Source: Candidatus Omnitrophota bacterium (GTDB lineage Bacteria; Omnitrophota; Gorgyraeia; Gygaellales; Profunditerraquicolaceae). From it: 40,707 nucleotides of DNA. The position numbers and the translations under genes are program-made. The stretch covers positions 1 to 40,707 of the forward strand of contig VGKG01000009.1 in the NCBI GenBank assembly GCA_016867115.1, in the 5' to 3' direction. Below the pieces are notes generated by a model, which had not been told where the DNA came from, did not search any database, and was given only the letters and a program-made list of their open reading frames with translations. Within the stretch, counting starts at the first letter, position 1. Each line of letters begins with the position of its first letter. Of the stretch, positions 16,770-25,295 are shown one piece after another.

Positions 16770-17750
16770 ATGAATCTATTATTCGCACGTATTCTTTTTG
16801 TCATCGGTTTCACGGTAGTGGGTTTTCAGACGCTCCTGCCGCGTAACATGGGCCTGGTGGGGGCGATGTGGGGATTATTATTGGCCCTCGTGATCATCTT
16901 TGCCGAGATCGGGATGCGTAAAGTCTCGGTAAAAGGCCTCTCCAGTGCAGTCTTCGGCCTGATCCTGGGCCTGATCATGGCTAAACTCGTCACGGATGCG
17001 CTCAGCCTTGCGCCTATATCCATCGAGCAGTTGAACATCATCAGGACCACACTTACCCTGATCTTCTGTTACCTGGGCATGGTGATCGGATTGCGCGGCA
17101 AGGATGAGTTCAACATCATCATCCCCTATGTGCGCTTAAGGCGCCAGGACCAGGCAGAGGAAGTCGTGATCATTGACACAAGCGTGATCATCGACGGCCG
17201 CATCGTGGACATCTGCAAGACCAAGTTCCTCTCGGGAAGGGTGATCATCCCGAAGTTTGTGCTTAAGGAGCTGCAGCAGATCGCAGATTCAACTGATCCC
17301 ATCAAGCGCCAGAGGGGAAGGCGCGGCCTTGAGATGCTGCACACCATCCAGAAGGAAGCCGGCCTTGATATCGTGCTGCATGAAGAGGATTTTCCCGAGA
17401 CACAGGAAGTGGACCTGAAGCTGATAAAATTAGCCAAGCTCCTTGAGGCAAAGATCCTGACCGTGGATTACAATTTGAACCGCGTGGCCAGCATCCAGGG
17501 AATAAAGGTCTTGAATATCAACGAGCTGGCCAATGCCTTAAAGCCCGTGGTCTTTCCCGGCGAACAGATGCACCTGAAATTGATCAAAGAGGGGAAGGAA
17601 TACAATCAGGCCGTAGGTTACCTTGAAGACGGGACCATGGTCGTGGTCGAAGATGCGCGCCGCCTCATCGGCCAGGAGGTAAGGGTAGTGGTGACTTCTG
17701 TCCTGCAGACCCAGGCCGGCAGGCTGATCTTTACGAAGCTGGAAAAATAA
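16770..17750 (+). CDS. PIN-TRAM domain membrane protein (YacL family)
   Basis: A 326-residue protein with four N-terminal hydrophobic segments (about 1-110). A PIN nuclease-like domain (about 134-250) has acidic residues in [26 protein letters not shown] and [18 protein letters not shown]-binding domain ends the protein (about 265-326). It is the YacL/PilT-N family found between radA or disA and ispD in Bacillus. Substrate unknown; a role as an RNase is inferred from the PIN fold. Good GGGAGGGA site before the ATG. Confidence 0.9.
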   Translation: MNLLFARILFVIGFTVVGFQTLLPRNMGLVGAMWGLLLALVIIFAEIGMRKVSVKGLSSAVFGLILGLIMAKLVTDALSLAPISIEQLNIIRTTLTLIFCYLGMVIGLRGKDEFNIIIPYVRLRRQDQAEEVVIIDTSVIIDGRIVDICKTKFLSGRVIIPKFVLKELQQIADSTDPIKRQRGRRGLEMLHTIQKEAGLDIVLHEEDFPETQEVDLKLIKLAKLLEAKILTVDYNLNRVASIQGIKVLNINELANALKPVVFPGEQMHLKLIKEGKEYNQAVGYLEDGTMVVVEDARRLIGQEVRVVVTSVLQTQAGRLIFTKLEK

Positions 17751-17752
17751 AG

Positions 17753-18454
17753 ATGTTTGTTTCAGCGATCATCCTGGCTGCGGGGAGGGGGGAACGCCTT
17801 AAATCAAAACTCCCGAAGCCGCTGGTCATATTAAACTCAAAGCCGGTCATCGGTTATTCTCTGAAACTTTTTACGGCTCACCCCGGGATAAATGAGGTCA
17901 TCATAGTAGCGAATAAAGCGAATCTGGCCCGGATCAGAGAAAGTATCAGCTCCAGAAAGGTCAGGCAGATAGTGATCGGCGGCCTGCGGCGCCAGGATTC
18001 GGTATACAACGGGCTTAAGGCAGTGGATAGCCGCGCGGACCTGGTATTGATCCATGACAGCGCCCGGCCATTTATTGACCGCAAGACCGTCTCCCGCCTG
18101 ATCAGGGAGGCAAGGCAGACGGGTGCAGCGATTGTAGGCGTGCCTTTGGTGCCGACGGTTAAAAAAGTCACCACGTCACAACGGCACAAGGTCACAGGTA
18201 AAACATTTGTCAAAGAAACCTTAGATAGGCGGAATCTGTGGGAGGTACAGACCCCGCAGGCCTTTAGAAAAGAGCTTCTGCTTAAGGCATATAAGAAGTT
18301 CGGAAGGTTGCCCGTGACTGACGACGCGATGTTAGTAGAGAAGCTTGGGGCTCCTGTGATCATGGTAAAGGGCTCCTACGCAAACATCAAGATCACTACT
18401 CCCGAGGACCTGGTGATCGCAAAGGCCCTGGTAAAGAGATGGAAAACCGCATAG
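17753..18454 (+). CDS. ispD: IspD, MEP cytidylyltransferase, with an inserted 8-nt repeat
   Basis: A 233-residue enzyme of the non-mevalonate isoprenoid pathway, converting 2-C-methyl-D-erythritol 4-phosphate and CTP to CDP-ME. The CTP site is IILAAGRGERLKSKLPKPL. VLIHDSARPF binds magnesium and substrate, and LWEVQTPQAF and TDDAMLVE follow. Between GVPLVPTVKKV and FVKETLDRR there are extra residues TTSQRHKVTGKT, encoded by four 8-nt repeat units. They are probably an in-frame insertion in a surface loop. Overlaps ispF by 16 nt. Confidence 0.94.
   Translation: MFVSAIILAAGRGERLKSKLPKPLVILNSKPVIGYSLKLFTAHPGINEVIIVANKANLARIRESISSRKVRQIVIGGLRRQDSVYNGLKAVDSRADLVLIHDSARPFIDRKTVSRLIREARQTGAAIVGVPLVPTVKKVTTSQRHKVTGKTFVKETLDRRNLWEVQTPQAFRKELLLKAYKKFGRLPVTDDAMLVEKLGAPVIMVKGSYANIKITTPEDLVIAKALVKRWKTA
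18167..18198 (+). repeat. 8-nt-period word array inside ispD
   Basis: Four consecutive 8-mers: GTCACCAC, GTCACAAC, GGCACAAG, GTCACAGG, starting at 18167, 18175, 18183 and 18191. Coding impact: a 10-12-residue insertion in a variable loop of IspD. Confidence 0.75.
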
Positions 18455-18927
18455 GAATAGGTTACGATATCCACCGGCTCGTCCCTGACCGCAGGCTTAT
18501 TATCGGCGGCATAGACATCCCTTTTGTCCTGGGGCTATTGGGCCATTCTGACGGCGATGTATTAATCCATGCTATCTGCGATGCGATCCTCGGGGCCATG
18601 GCGGAGAGGGATATCGGAGAGCAGTTTCCGGATAATGACCCAGAATATCACGGCATCTCTAGCGTCGAATTATTGAAGAAGGTCGTAGAGTTGGCGCAGG
18701 AAAAGAATTACCGCATCATCAATATCGACGCGACACTTATCGCCCAGGAACCCAAACTCACTCCTTTTAAAAGGCAGATCCAGGAGAATCTCGCAGAGAT
18801 CCTGAATATTGAAAAAGACTGCATCGGCATAAAGGCAAAGACTAGCGAAGGCTTAAGTGAGATCGGCCGCAGGGAGGCGATCGCCTGTTATGCCGTAGCC
18901 CTGTTAGAAGGTTCTTTTGCAAGATGA
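18439..18927 (+). CDS. ispF: IspF, MECDP synthase
   Basis: A 162-residue trimeric zinc enzyme that cyclises CDP-ME 2-phosphate to 2-C-methyl-D-erythritol 2,4-cyclodiphosphate. The metal-binding D-x-H in GIGYDIHRL, the GHSDGDVLIHAICDAILGA motif, DNDPEYHG and the C-terminal IKAKTSEGLSEIGR are all present. It overlaps ispD by 16 nt, so the two steps of the pathway are translated together; IspE is not in the window. Confidence 0.96.
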   Translation: MENRIGIGYDIHRLVPDRRLIIGGIDIPFVLGLLGHSDGDVLIHAICDAILGAMAERDIGEQFPDNDPEYHGISSVELLKKVVELAQEKNYRIINIDATLIAQEPKLTPFKRQIQENLAEILNIEKDCIGIKAKTSEGLSEIGRREAIACYAVALLEGSFAR

Positions 18928-18957
18928 ACAGAATGCAGGCGAAAGAACCAAGGGGGT

Positions 18958-19023
18958 GTGGGGGAAAAGTGATGTCCCCCACGTTTGGGGGAGAATATTA
19001 AGAGGGGGCTTGCCCCCTCTTAA
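18958..19023. repeat. two GC-rich palindromes in the ispF-cysE gap
   Basis: First hairpin: GTGGGGG (18958-18964) with CCCCCAC (18976-18982). Second: a perfect 12-bp stem, TTAAGAGGGGGC (18998-19009) with GCCCCCTCTTAA (19012-19023) around TT. No U-tract follows, so termination is doubtful. The remaining 132-nt gap holds only the cysE ribosome-binding site (GGAGG). Confidence 0.7.
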
Positions 19024-19059
19024 GGAGTGAGCGTAAGCGAACGACGCCGGAGGTAAATT

Positions 19060-19740
19060 ATGAGTTGCATTTTATCTGCATTATATTTCATCGTCGGCCT
19101 GGTACTCTTGAAACTAGTGCTCATCTGGGTTTTTTTCAAGGAAGATATCCGGGCTGCGAAGAAGAGGGATCCTGCTGCCCGCAATCCCCTTGAGATACTC
19201 CTTCTCTATCAGGGCCTGCATGCGCTGATAGCCCACCGTATCGCGCATTTCTTCTATAAGGCGCACATGTTTTTTCTGGCGCGCCTCATCTCGCAGTTCT
19301 CCCGCTGGATGACCGGTATCGAGATACACCCCGGTGCTACGATCGGGAACAGATTCTTTATTGACCATGGCATGGGTGTGGTGATCGGTGAGACGGCTAT
19401 TGTCGGAGACGACGTGCTTTTATACCAGGGGGTGACTCTGGGCGGCACCGGCCTTGAAAAAGGCAAGCGCCACCCGACCATAGGCAACAACGTAGTCGTC
19501 GGCACCGGAGCCAAGATCCTCGGGAATATTACCGTCGGAGATAACTCTTATATCGGCGCAAACGCCGTCGTGATCAGGGATGTCCCGGCCAACTCTACTG
19601 TTGTGGGCGTGCCGGGGCGCATCACCAAGCAGGACGGCAAGAAGATCGATATCAGCCTTGACCATATCCACATACTTGACCCGATCATGCAGTCTATAGA
19701 GGAACTCGAGAAACGTATCGAAAAGCTGGAAAAAGGTTAA
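19060..19740 (+). CDS. cysE: serine O-acetyltransferase
   Basis: A 226-residue left-handed beta-helix enzyme making O-acetylserine for cysteine synthesis. The N-terminal region has a hydrophobic start (about 1-20), then [20 protein letters not shown]. The hexapeptide repeats (about 85-185) include [20 protein letters not shown] with catalytic D-H, and [19 protein letters not shown]. Compact length resembles Bacillus CysE. No cysK is in this window. It lies directly before cysS, as in Bacillus. Confidence 0.94.
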   Translation: MSCILSALYFIVGLVLLKLVLIWVFFKEDIRAAKKRDPAARNPLEILLLYQGLHALIAHRIAHFFYKAHMFFLARLISQFSRWMTGIEIHPGATIGNRFFIDHGMGVVIGETAIVGDDVLLYQGVTLGGTGLEKGKRHPTIGNNVVVGTGAKILGNITVGDNSYIGANAVVIRDVPANSTVVGVPGRITKQDGKKIDISLDHIHILDPIMQSIEELEKRIEKLEKG

Positions 19741-19754
19741 CCATCCTTCGGCAG

Positions 19755-21152
19755 ATGCCTATTTTTATATACAATTCTCTTACCCGCAAGAAAGAAGAAT
19801 TCTCGCCCCTCGAACCGCCGAAAGTCAATATGTACACCTGCGGGGTCACGGTCTACGACGAGAGCCACATAGGCCATGCCCGCAGCCTCTACATCTTCGA
19901 TTTGATCCGCAAGTACCTTAAATACCGCGGCTTCGAGGTGAAGTTCGTGCGCAACATAACCGATATTGACGATAAGATCATTAACCGCGCTAACGAATTA
20001 AAGAGCGACTGGAAAGAGCTGGTCAGGAAATACATCGGCAGTTACTATGAGGACCTGAAGGCGTTGGGGATCGCCCGCGGCGACGCCGAGCCCAGGGCCA
20101 CCGAGAATATTGCGCAGATGGTCAAAGCTATCGAAGGCCTGATCGCCAAGGGTTATGCATATCCCTCAGGCGGGGATGTCTATTTTGATGTGCGTAAGTT
20201 CTCCGGTTACGGAAAGCTCTCCGGCCAGAGTATTGACGCGATGGAAACGGGCGCCAGGATCGATCCCAGCGAACATAAAAAAGACCCGTTGGATTTTGCG
20301 CTCTGGAAGGCCTCAAAAGAGAATGAGCCCAGCTGGCCGGGCCCCTGGGGCGCAGGCAGGCCCGGATGGCATATTGAATGCTCGGTCATGTCTCTGGAGT
20401 TCCTGAAGACCCAGACCCTGGATATCCATGCCGGCGGGCGGGACCTGATATTCCCGCACCATGAGAATGAGATCGCACAAGCAGAGGCACTCACCGGAAA
20501 AACCTTTGCCAGATACTGGATCCACCACGGGTTACTGACGATCAACGGGCAGAAGATGGCCAAGTCCCTGGGTAATTTTGTGACCATCAGGGACTTTCTG
20601 GATAAATATAAGGATGCCCGCCTCTTAAAACTCTTCTTTTTATCCGCGCATTATTCGCATCCCATCGATTACAACGGGGAGAAGATAGAAGAGGCGAGGA
20701 GCGCACTTACGCGCATCGTGATCTTAAAGGAAAGGATAGACAGAAAGTTATCAACTGTCAGCAGCCGGCAGGCAGCTAAGGAAGCAAAACAAATAAGCGA
20801 AATCAGGGATGCCTTCCTGGTGGCGATGGACGATGATTTTAACACGCCGCAGGGATTAGCCTGCATATTTGAGCTGGTGAATCTGGCCAATAAGAATATC
20901 GATGACCCGCAATTTTGTCTGAGCGCCAAAGTGGCCTTAGAGGAGATGCTGGATATCTTCGGGGTCTCCCTTGAAACAGAGGTGGCTGCCGAGATCAGCG
21001 AAGAAGAGATCCGGGCTAAAATACGCTCAAGAGACGAGGCGCGTAAATCTAAAGATTTCGCGCTCTCTGATAAGATACGAAAGGAACTGCTGGAAAAAGG
21101 CGTAGTCTTAGAGGACACGCCGGAAGGCACGGTGTGGCGAAGGAAGCTCTAA
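19755..21152 (+). CDS. cysS: cysteinyl-tRNA synthetase
   Basis: A 465-residue class I synthetase. The zinc ligand C is in MYTCGVTVYDESHIGHARS, which also holds the HIGH-type signature; other zinc ligands are in WHIECSVMS and HHENEIAQAE. The KMSKS-type motif is KMAKSLGNF. The C-terminal DALR and anticodon regions fill about 330-465. It lies 14 nt after cysE, with a weak site overlapping the intergenic AACCATCC. Supplies Cys-tRNA next to its biosynthetic gene. Confidence 0.97.
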   Translation: MPIFIYNSLTRKKEEFSPLEPPKVNMYTCGVTVYDESHIGHARSLYIFDLIRKYLKYRGFEVKFVRNITDIDDKIINRANELKSDWKELVRKYIGSYYEDLKALGIARGDAEPRATENIAQMVKAIEGLIAKGYAYPSGGDVYFDVRKFSGYGKLSGQSIDAMETGARIDPSEHKKDPLDFALWKASKENEPSWPGPWGAGRPGWHIECSVMSLEFLKTQTLDIHAGGRDLIFPHHENEIAQAEALTGKTFARYWIHHGLLTINGQKMAKSLGNFVTIRDFLDKYKDARLLKLFFLSAHYSHPIDYNGEKIEEARSALTRIVILKERIDRKLSTVSSRQAAKEAKQISEIRDAFLVAMDDDFNTPQGLACIFELVNLANKNIDDPQFCLSAKVALEEMLDIFGVSLETEVAAEISEEEIRAKIRSRDEARKSKDFALSDKIRKELLEKGVVLEDTPEGTVWRRKL

Positions 21153-21175
21153 AAATGTCTCTGTCGGCCTTCTCG

Positions 21176-21378
21176 CTCAATGAGTCTTGCTTCCGGGTTT
21201 TGTTCGCGTGCGAAAATTTTTACCTGACTGCTCGCGGTTTACGGCTCACTTTCGGGCTGGATGCTTTCGTAAAGGCCTCGTCCTCTCGTTCGCCGTAATT
21301 CCTTGCAGACTGAGGGAAACAAGTAGCCAAAAATTTTCTAATGCACGCTCACAAACCCTCCAGCAAAACATCATTGAG
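21176..21378. repeat. about 200-nt imperfect palindrome filling the cysS-tmk gap
   Basis: Nested inverted arms from the outside in: CTCAATGA (21176-21183) with TCATTGAG (21371-21378); TGCT with AGCA; GGGTTTTGT (21195-21203) with ACAAACCC (21351-21358); GCGTGC (21206-21211) with GCACGC (21343-21348); GAAAATTTTT (21212-21221) with AAAAATTTTC (21329-21338). Inside, TTACGGC (21239-21245) pairs with GCCGTAA (21292-21298). No protein-like ORF is credible. It could be a miniature inverted-repeat element or a structured RNA. Confidence 0.7.
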
Positions 21379-21410
21379 CCACTAGATGCCGCTAAAACAA
21401 AGGATATTAT

Positions 21411-22022
21411 ATGAGAGGAAAGTTCATTACATTCGAAGGGCCGGAGGGGTGCGGCAAGAGCACGCAGTCAAAACTGCTTTATCAGTATTTGAAGCGTAAG
21501 GGCCTGAAAGCGATTTATCTTCGCGAGCCCGGAGGCACCCAGGTAAGCGAAAAGATCAGAAAGATCCTGCTTGACCCCAAGAATCACATTGCCAGCCGGG
21601 CGGAGATGCTCCTTTATATGGCTGCCCGGGCCCAGATCGTGGATGGGGTGATCCGGCCGGCGCTCAATAGAGGCATCAATGTGATCTGCGACAGGTTTAT
21701 GGATTCAACCCTTGCCTACCAGGGTTATGGTTTGGGCATAGATATCACCTTTATCCGCAGCGTAGGTTTCTTTGCCACCGGCGGCCTGAATCCGGATTTG
21801 ACTATTCTCCTGGATGTTCCGGTAAAGCAGGGCCTTAAGCACCGGCACCTTAAAAGAGATAGGATCGAGAAGAGGTCGCTTTCGTATCACAACCGCGTGC
21901 GCCGGGGCTATCTTAAGTTAGCCCGCATAGAGCCGCGCAGGCTAAAGGTGGTAGAGTTCGTGCAGGGCATCGAGAAAGTGCAGCAAAGGATCAGGGAGAT
22001 CGTCACAAAATATGTCATTTAA
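21411..22022 (+). CDS. tmk: thymidylate kinase
   Basis: A 203-residue P-loop kinase converting dTMP to dTDP. The P-loop is FEGPEGCGKSTQ (about 8-19), the DRX motif is CDRFMDSTLAYQGYG and YLREPGGT binds substrate. The LID region is HRHLKRDRIEKRS, somewhat basic. It overlaps holB by 11 nt. The tmk-holB-ricT-metG-tatD order matches Bacillus, less the small genes between. Confidence 0.96.
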   Translation: MRGKFITFEGPEGCGKSTQSKLLYQYLKRKGLKAIYLREPGGTQVSEKIRKILLDPKNHIASRAEMLLYMAARAQIVDGVIRPALNRGINVICDRFMDSTLAYQGYGLGIDITFIRSVGFFATGGLNPDLTILLDVPVKQGLKHRHLKRDRIEKRSLSYHNRVRRGYLKLARIEPRRLKVVEFVQGIEKVQQRIREIVTKYVI

Positions 22023-22983
22023 GGATATTCTGGGCCAAAATGCGCCCATCCGGATATTACAGGCCTACATAAGCGAAGGCCGTCTTGCCGGCGGCTATCT
22101 CTTTACCGGCCCCCGGGGGATCGGCAAGAAACTGGTTGCTCTTACCCTGGCCAAGGCCCTGAACTGCCTTGAAGGGGCTATTGATTCCTGCGACCAATGC
22201 GCCTCCTGCCGTAAGGTCGATTCCGCAACCCACCCGGATGTGCAGGTGATCGAGACGCTTGAAAATGAGACGGAAATAAAGATCGAGTATATCCGCCAAC
22301 TGAAGAGCAGGATCTGTTTAAGGCCTTATGAAGGGAAAAAGAAGGTCTTTATCATCAATGACGCGCATAAGTTAAATCCCGAATCTTCCAATGCCCTGCT
22401 GAAAGTCCTAGAAGAGCCTCCCAAAGACAGCCTGATCATTCTGGTCACGGATAAGCCCGCGCTTCTTTTTAAGACGATCATTTCGCGCTGCAAGACAGTC
22501 AGGTTCATGCCCCAGAGAAGGCAGGAATTGGAAAAGGCATTGAATGAAGATTTCGGTTTTGACCGCCCCGAAAGCCACTACCTGTCTTTTTTTTATGAAG
22601 GCAGGCTCGCGGATGCCCTGAAAATGAAAGGTAAAGACGTCCTCAAAGAGAAAAACCGGCTCATTGACAATTTTGTCCTTAAGCGCTCCGGAGGGTTCAG
22701 TTATTCATCGGCGCCGGACCGGGATACCCTTAGAGAAGATCTTAACATTTTAGCCGGATACTTCCGGGATATTTACCTGCTTAAAATAGGCATGCCTCAT
22801 GCTGAATTGATCAATCTGGACCGCCGGTCGGAATTATTGCGGGTGATGGCAGTTTACAGTTTTTCTCAGCTCAACGAGATATTAAGCCTGATTTCAAGTT
22901 CCCTGGATTTTCTCGAACACAATGTTAACGCCAAACTGCTGATGCATAACCTGTCTTTGGCTATCGGTCAGAGACAGATTTAA
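22012..22983 (+). CDS. holB: DNA polymerase III delta-prime subunit
   Basis: A 323-residue clamp-loader AAA+ protein. The P-loop is degenerate (GPRGIGKK instead of GKT/S), as expected for delta-prime, which need not hydrolyse ATP. A zinc module is seen in CDQCASCRKVDSATHPD, and sensor 1 in LLKVLEEPPKDSLIIL. The fully conserved ISRCKTVRF follows. The C-terminal collar domain is about 200-323. Overlaps tmk and is followed 14 nt later by ricT. Confidence 0.92.
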   Translation: MSFKDILGQNAPIRILQAYISEGRLAGGYLFTGPRGIGKKLVALTLAKALNCLEGAIDSCDQCASCRKVDSATHPDVQVIETLENETEIKIEYIRQLKSRICLRPYEGKKKVFIINDAHKLNPESSNALLKVLEEPPKDSLIILVTDKPALLFKTIISRCKTVRFMPQRRQELEKALNEDFGFDRPESHYLSFFYEGRLADALKMKGKDVLKEKNRLIDNFVLKRSGGFSYSSAPDRDTLREDLNILAGYFRDIYLLKIGMPHAELINLDRRSELLRVMAVYSFSQLNEILSLISSSLDFLEHNVNAKLLMHNLSLAIGQRQI

Positions 22984-22997
22984 GATTGGAGCATGCA

Positions 22998-23801
22998 ATG
23001 GATAAGACAGTTCCAGTAAGGCTCAGAGACTCCGGCCAGGCGTTTCTTTATAATCCCGGTAATCTGGAAGTCAAGAAAGGGGACTATGTGATCGTGGAGC
23101 ATGACCGCGGCCTTGATTACGGCCAGATCGTCTCCGCTAACGAAGTGGTCAGCCGGCAGGTTGAATCCAAGGAACCGCCGAAAAAGATCATCCGCCTTGC
23201 CGAGGCGCAGGACCTTAAGCAGATCTCCGAAAACAGGGCTAAGGCAAAAGAGGCGTTTTTGGCCTGCGCAAAGAAGATCGAAGAGCATAAACTGGAGATG
23301 AAGCTGGTGCAGGCGGAGTATTCCTTTGACCGGACTAAGATCATCTTCTATTTCACCGCCGAAGGCAGGATAGATTTCCGCAACCTCGTCAAGGACCTGG
23401 CCAAGATCTTCAAGGCGCGCATCGAATTAAGGCAGATCGGAGTGCGCGACGAGGCCCGGCTCTTCGGCGGTTTTGGCCCCTGCGGAAGGGAGCTCTGCTG
23501 TGCCAGGTTCTTAAGGGATTTTGAGCCGGTGACCATCAAGATGGCCAAAGAAGAGGGGCTGCCACTTAATCCGCCGAAGATCTCCGGCCTCTGCGGAAGG
23601 CTGATGTGCTGCCTCTCTTTTGAATACGAGGCTTACAAACTGCTCTCCAAGGGCCTCCCCCGCGAGGGAGAGCATGTGCACACCCCCCAGGGCAAGGGCA
23701 AGGTCATTGCAGTGAATGTCTTTAAACGCAGCGCCACTGTCCTGCTTGATGACGGCGGCCAAATCGAGGTAAGTTATAAGGAAAAAGAGCATGGCAAATA
23801 A
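22998..23801 (+). CDS. ricT: RicT/YaaT PSP1-domain protein
   Basis: A 267-residue PSP1-domain protein. Characteristic sequences are KKGDYVIVEHDRGLDYGQIV, FGGFGPCGRELCC and ISGLCGRLMCCLSFE; the cysteine-rich motifs hold Fe-S clusters in the Bacillus Ric complex (RicA-RicF-RicT), which directs RNase Y cleavage. RicA and RicF genes are not in the window. The ATG at 22998 has GGAG 6 nt upstream; the frame is also open from TTG 22986, which would place the ribosome-binding site inside the coding region. Overlaps metG by 11 nt. Confidence 0.9.
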   Translation: MDKTVPVRLRDSGQAFLYNPGNLEVKKGDYVIVEHDRGLDYGQIVSANEVVSRQVESKEPPKKIIRLAEAQDLKQISENRAKAKEAFLACAKKIEEHKLEMKLVQAEYSFDRTKIIFYFTAEGRIDFRNLVKDLAKIFKARIELRQIGVRDEARLFGGFGPCGRELCCARFLRDFEPVTIKMAKEEGLPLNPPKISGLCGRLMCCLSFEYEAYKLLSKGLPREGEHVHTPQGKGKVIAVNVFKRSATVLLDDGGQIEVSYKEKEHGK

Positions 23802-25290
23802 GTTTTACGTCACCACCCCCCTCTATTACGTCAACGCCTCGCCGCACATCGGCCATTCTTACACCAATATCGCAGCCGATACCTTAGCCCGCTTTATGCG
23901 CGACAGGATCGGCGGTGAAAACGTCTGGTTCCTTACCGGAACTGACGAGCACGGCCAGAAGATCCAGAAGGCGGCAGAGGAACAGGGCCTTGCGCCTGGT
24001 GACTTCGCCGATAAGATGGTCAGTCAGTTCGTCGGCCTCTGGAAGGCGCTGGATATCTCCTATAACGATTTTATCCGCACCACCGAAGAGCGGCACATTG
24101 CCTGTGTCCAGCAGGTACTTCAGATCCTTTATGAGCAGAAGGATGTTTATCAGGATAAATATGAGGGGTGGTATTGCACGCCCTGCGAGACGTTCTGGAT
24201 AGAGTCGCAGTTAACCGAGGGCAACTGCCCCGACTGCAAAAGAAAGGTAGAGCGGATCTCGGAAACGAATTATTTCTTCCGCCTTTCAAAATATCAGGAG
24301 TGGCTGATCGCACATATCAAGGCTCATCCTGAGTTCATCCGGCCTGCCAGCCGCTATAATGAGGTCTTAAGCTTCCTTGAGCTGAACAAATTAAACGATC
24401 TGTGTATTTCGCGGCCTAAGGAGCGCCTTAGCTGGGGTATACCTTTGCCTTTTAGCCCGGAGCATGTGACCTATGTCTGGTTTGACGCCCTCATCAATTA
24501 TATCAGCGCAGTCGGCGCATTTGATGAAAGTAACCGCTATAAATCGCGCTGGTGGCCGGCTGACTTGCATCTGATCGGCAAGGATATCCTCAGGCAGCAT
24601 GCCATCTACTGGCCGATCATGCTTGCTGCGCTTAAGATCGAACCGCCAAAGACCATTTTTGCGCATGGCTGGTGGATGATCGGAGAGGCCAAGATGTCCA
24701 AATCGCGCGGAAACGTAGTCAATCCGCTGGATATGGTGAATGAGTTCGGTACCGATACCTACCGTTATTTCCTGCTACGCGACGTACCCTTTGGCATGGA
24801 CGGCAACTTCTCGGAAGAAGCGATCACCAAAAGATTTAATGCGGACCTGGCCAATGACCTGGGAAACCTGGTCTACCGGACGCTGACCATGATCGAGAAG
24901 TATTACCAGGGCAGTATTCCGGACAAGGGAGAGGCTAAGGATGCGCAGGCGAAAAAAATAGAAGAGAAGATCAAAAGCCTGGGTGGCGAGGTCAGTGCCT
25001 GCCTTGCCGCGCAGGCGGATTTCGACTTTAGCGCCGGCATTGAGAAGATTTGGGAGCTGATAAATCTGGCGAATAAATATGTCGAAGAGACAAAACCCTG
25101 GAATCTCGCCAAAGAGGGCCGCTCCGACGAGCTGGCCGCATTTATCCGCCTTTTAGTCGAGGTGATCCGGGAAGTAGCGCGCAAGTTATGCGCTTTTATG
25201 CCTAAGACCGCAGAATCCATAACCGGACAGATCGGCGAAAAGGCGATCCAAAAAGGCCAGCCCCTCTTCCCACGCAGAGAGACCTCCTGA
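23791..25290 (+). CDS. metG: methionyl-tRNA synthetase
   Basis: A 499-residue class I synthetase. The HIGH motif is in YYVNASPHIGHSYTN. A zinc knuckle of MetG1 type uses CTPCETFW and CPDCKRK, and KMSKS appears in KMSKSRGNVV. The anticodon domain is about 360-495. The C-terminal EMAP-like tRNA-binding domain found in many MetRS proteins is absent, so this is the short form. Overlaps ricT, and tatD starts 6 nt after its stop. Confidence 0.96.
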   Translation: MANKFYVTTPLYYVNASPHIGHSYTNIAADTLARFMRDRIGGENVWFLTGTDEHGQKIQKAAEEQGLAPGDFADKMVSQFVGLWKALDISYNDFIRTTEERHIACVQQVLQILYEQKDVYQDKYEGWYCTPCETFWIESQLTEGNCPDCKRKVERISETNYFFRLSKYQEWLIAHIKAHPEFIRPASRYNEVLSFLELNKLNDLCISRPKERLSWGIPLPFSPEHVTYVWFDALINYISAVGAFDESNRYKSRWWPADLHLIGKDILRQHAIYWPIMLAALKIEPPKTIFAHGWWMIGEAKMSKSRGNVVNPLDMVNEFGTDTYRYFLLRDVPFGMDGNFSEEAITKRFNADLANDLGNLVYRTLTMIEKYYQGSIPDKGEAKDAQAKKIEEKIKSLGGEVSACLAAQADFDFSAGIEKIWELINLANKYVEETKPWNLAKEGRSDELAAFIRLLVEVIREVARKLCAFMPKTAESITGQIGEKAIQKGQPLFPRRETS

Positions 25291-25295
25291 AAAAT

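Noticed and set aside
18998-19023. Intrinsic terminator at the perfect 12-bp palindrome
   Set aside because: No U-tract follows on either strand; kept as a palindromic repeat.
21187-21414. 75-codon open frame in the cysS-tmk gap
   Set aside because: It runs through the palindromic element, has unnatural composition and no ribosome-binding site.
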